From Escherichia coli DSM 30083 = JCM 1649 = ATCC 11775 (lineage in GTDB: Bacteria; Pseudomonadota; Gammaproteobacteria; Enterobacterales; Enterobacteriaceae), in the NCBI RefSeq assembly GCF_003697165.2, contig NZ_CP033091.2, positions 62,001-126,000 of the forward strand: a stretch of 64,000 nucleotides of DNA, in the 5' to 3' direction. The translations under genes were made by a program, and so were the position numbers. Below the pieces are notes generated by a model. It had not been told where the DNA came from. It did not search any database and was given only the letters and a program-made list of their open reading frames with translations. Below are positions 62,903 to 64,000 of the stretch, piece by piece; within the stretch, counting starts at the first letter, position 1; each line of letters starts with the position of its first letter.

Positions 62903-63760
62903 CTAATCGGATGATAACAAATCCCGTGGTTCGGCATTTTCCTTTGTGCGTGCGTTGATGCTGGTAACGGTAAACGTCATGATGAACATGACCGCGAATA
63001 AGACAACAATTGTCGGAGCTGGCGCGCTGTCGATAAAAAAGGACAGCCAGACACCAGTCATTGAGACCAATATCGATATGCCAGTCGCCAGCAGGAGCGC
63101 AATATGAAAGCGTTGTGTCAGGAGTACCGCAATGGCACCAGGCGCAATGAGAAGAGAAATAGAGAGAATGATACCTACCGCTTTCAGCGTCGCCACAATG
63201 GTCAGGGAGACCATGCACAGCAGCCCATAATGCAGCCATCTCGTATGCAAACCGCTTGCCTGCGCCTGTTGATAATCAAAGCTGAACAGCAAAAAATCCC
63301 GCCATTTTACGCTAATAACAAGTGTAACCAGTCCGGCAATAATCACCGTCTGGATTATATCGCCGATGGTTATCCCGAGCATGTCGCCGAAAAGAATATG
63401 ATCAAGATGTACGTCTGGTTTGACTGCAATATACAAGATCAGACCTGCGGCAAACATGCCAGAAAAAACAATCCCCATCACTGTATCTTGCTTGATTCGG
63501 CTGTTGTCTTTCAGGTATCCCGTCGCCACCGCACAGAATACTCCGGCGACGAATGCCCCTGTAGCCAGAGGTAACCCCAGAATCCAGGCAAGCACGATGC
63601 CAGGAAAAACCGCATGACTCATCGCGTCACCCATCAGTGCCCAACTTTTCAGGACCAGAAAGACCGACAGCAGCGCACAGGGTATGGAAACTACCAGTGA
63701 AATCAGCAGTGCGTGACTCATAAAGGTGAACTGCAGTGGCTCCAGTAATAATGCCATCAT
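62903..63760 (-). CDS. sitD: SitD, Mn/Fe ABC transporter membrane subunit
   Basis: SitD has 285 residues with about eight membrane segments, ABC-3 (ZnuB/MntB) family. With SitC it forms the permease of the SitABCD manganese and ferrous iron importer, common on ColV plasmids. Its start overlaps the sitC stop by four bases. The hydrophilic tail (NARTKENAEPRDLLSSD) is typical. It is expected to be Fur/MntR controlled from sitA outside the window. Confidence 0.95.
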   Translation of the reverse strand: MMALLLEPLQFTFMSHALLISLVVSIPCALLSVFLVLKSWALMGDAMSHAVFPGIVLAWILGLPLATGAFVAGVFCAVATGYLKDNSRIKQDTVMGIVFSGMFAAGLILYIAVKPDVHLDHILFGDMLGITIGDIIQTVIIAGLVTLVISVKWRDFLLFSFDYQQAQASGLHTRWLHYGLLCMVSLTIVATLKAVGIILSISLLIAPGAIAVLLTQRFHIALLLATGISILVSMTGVWLSFFIDSAPAPTIVVLFAVMFIMTFTVTSINARTKENAEPRDLLSSD

Positions 63761-64000
63761 GAGCGATCCTCCAGCGCTTTATGCGCACGCCGACGATTTG
63801 CCAAAAGCCCATGGGTGGGCGCAAAGACAAATGCTAAAAGAAACAGCAGTGTCTGCGCCACCACGATGATTCCACCTGTCGCGCCGTCCAGAAAGTAACT
63901 GGCCCACGCGCCGAGGAAACTGGTCACACTGCCAATAGTTACAGCAATCATGAGCAGGCGGGGAAAACGATCGGTTAACAACCATGCTGTTGCACCGGGA
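63757..64000 (-). CDS. sitC: SitC, Mn/Fe ABC transporter membrane subunit (C-terminal part)
   Basis: The frame is open to the right edge and encodes the last ~81 residues (PGATAWLLTDRFPRLL...AHKALEDRS), with two membrane segments, of an ABC-3 permease. The rest of sitC and sitAB lie outside the window. It overlaps sitD. Confidence 0.95.
   Translation of the reverse strand, partial: PGATAWLLTDRFPRLLMIAVTIGSVTSFLGAWASYFLDGATGGIIVVAQTLLFLLAFVFAPTHGLLANRRRAHKALEDRS

Overview
The window is a 64-kb piece of a large F-like conjugative virulence plasmid of the ColV type from Escherichia coli or a close relative. The evidence is an F-type transfer operon, an F-type oriT with its leading region, the sopABC partition locus, and aerobactin plus Sit metal-uptake genes. 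No replication initiator, finO or traI lies inside the window, so the incompatibility group cannot be read from it.

Positions 1-24,340 hold the transfer operon on the minus strand, from traM, traJ and traY near oriT to traD, which runs off the left edge. Only traD is cut; the other tra/trb genes are intact and tightly overlapped. finP lies antisense to the traJ leader, and oriT with its nic site is at about 24.4-24.7 kb. From there to about 37.3 kb is the leading region, which enters the recipient first: a lytic transglycosylase, yubP, yubO, hok/sok, psiA, psiB, a large ParB-like protein, yubL, ssb, a DNA methylase-like protein, small conserved genes and ardB. Three copies of a roughly 0.5-kb Frpo-like repeat are spaced through it. 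Two of its SOS/ssDNA genes are damaged: psiB has an in-frame amber codon, and ssb has a one-base deletion that removes the acidic C-terminal tip.

Positions 37.5-43.3 kb carry an IS110-family element, a small two-gene operon (a 2-TM protein with a cysteine-rich tail plus a small CxxC protein), a frameshifted remnant, the 12 x 43-bp sopC centromere, sopB and sopA. From 43.4 to 51.1 kb two IS1 copies in the same orientation flank a 6.2-kb accessory island. It holds a DinQ/TisB-like toxin gene with a divergent antitoxin-like small RNA, a decayed second toxin copy, a second orphan small RNA, a 500-residue protein built from two repeated halves, three small membrane-protein genes, and a DpnII/MboI-like nuclease gene cut by the second IS1.

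Positions 51.5-60.9 kb are the aerobactin locus: iucABCD-iutA on the minus strand, with shiF divergent and a Fur-box promoter between them. Positions 61.09-62.71 kb are a decayed Tn3-family element with about 38-bp terminal repeats and a 6-bp target duplication. It carries crcB, a small membrane ORF, a truncated enolase and the 3' remnant of its own transposase. The right edge holds sitD and the end of sitC.

The signals most worth following are the toxin/small-RNA module at 45.2-45.7 kb, the Tn3-type remnant around the fluoride genes, the damaged ssb and psiB, and the uncharacterised two-gene operon at 38.9-39.7 kb.
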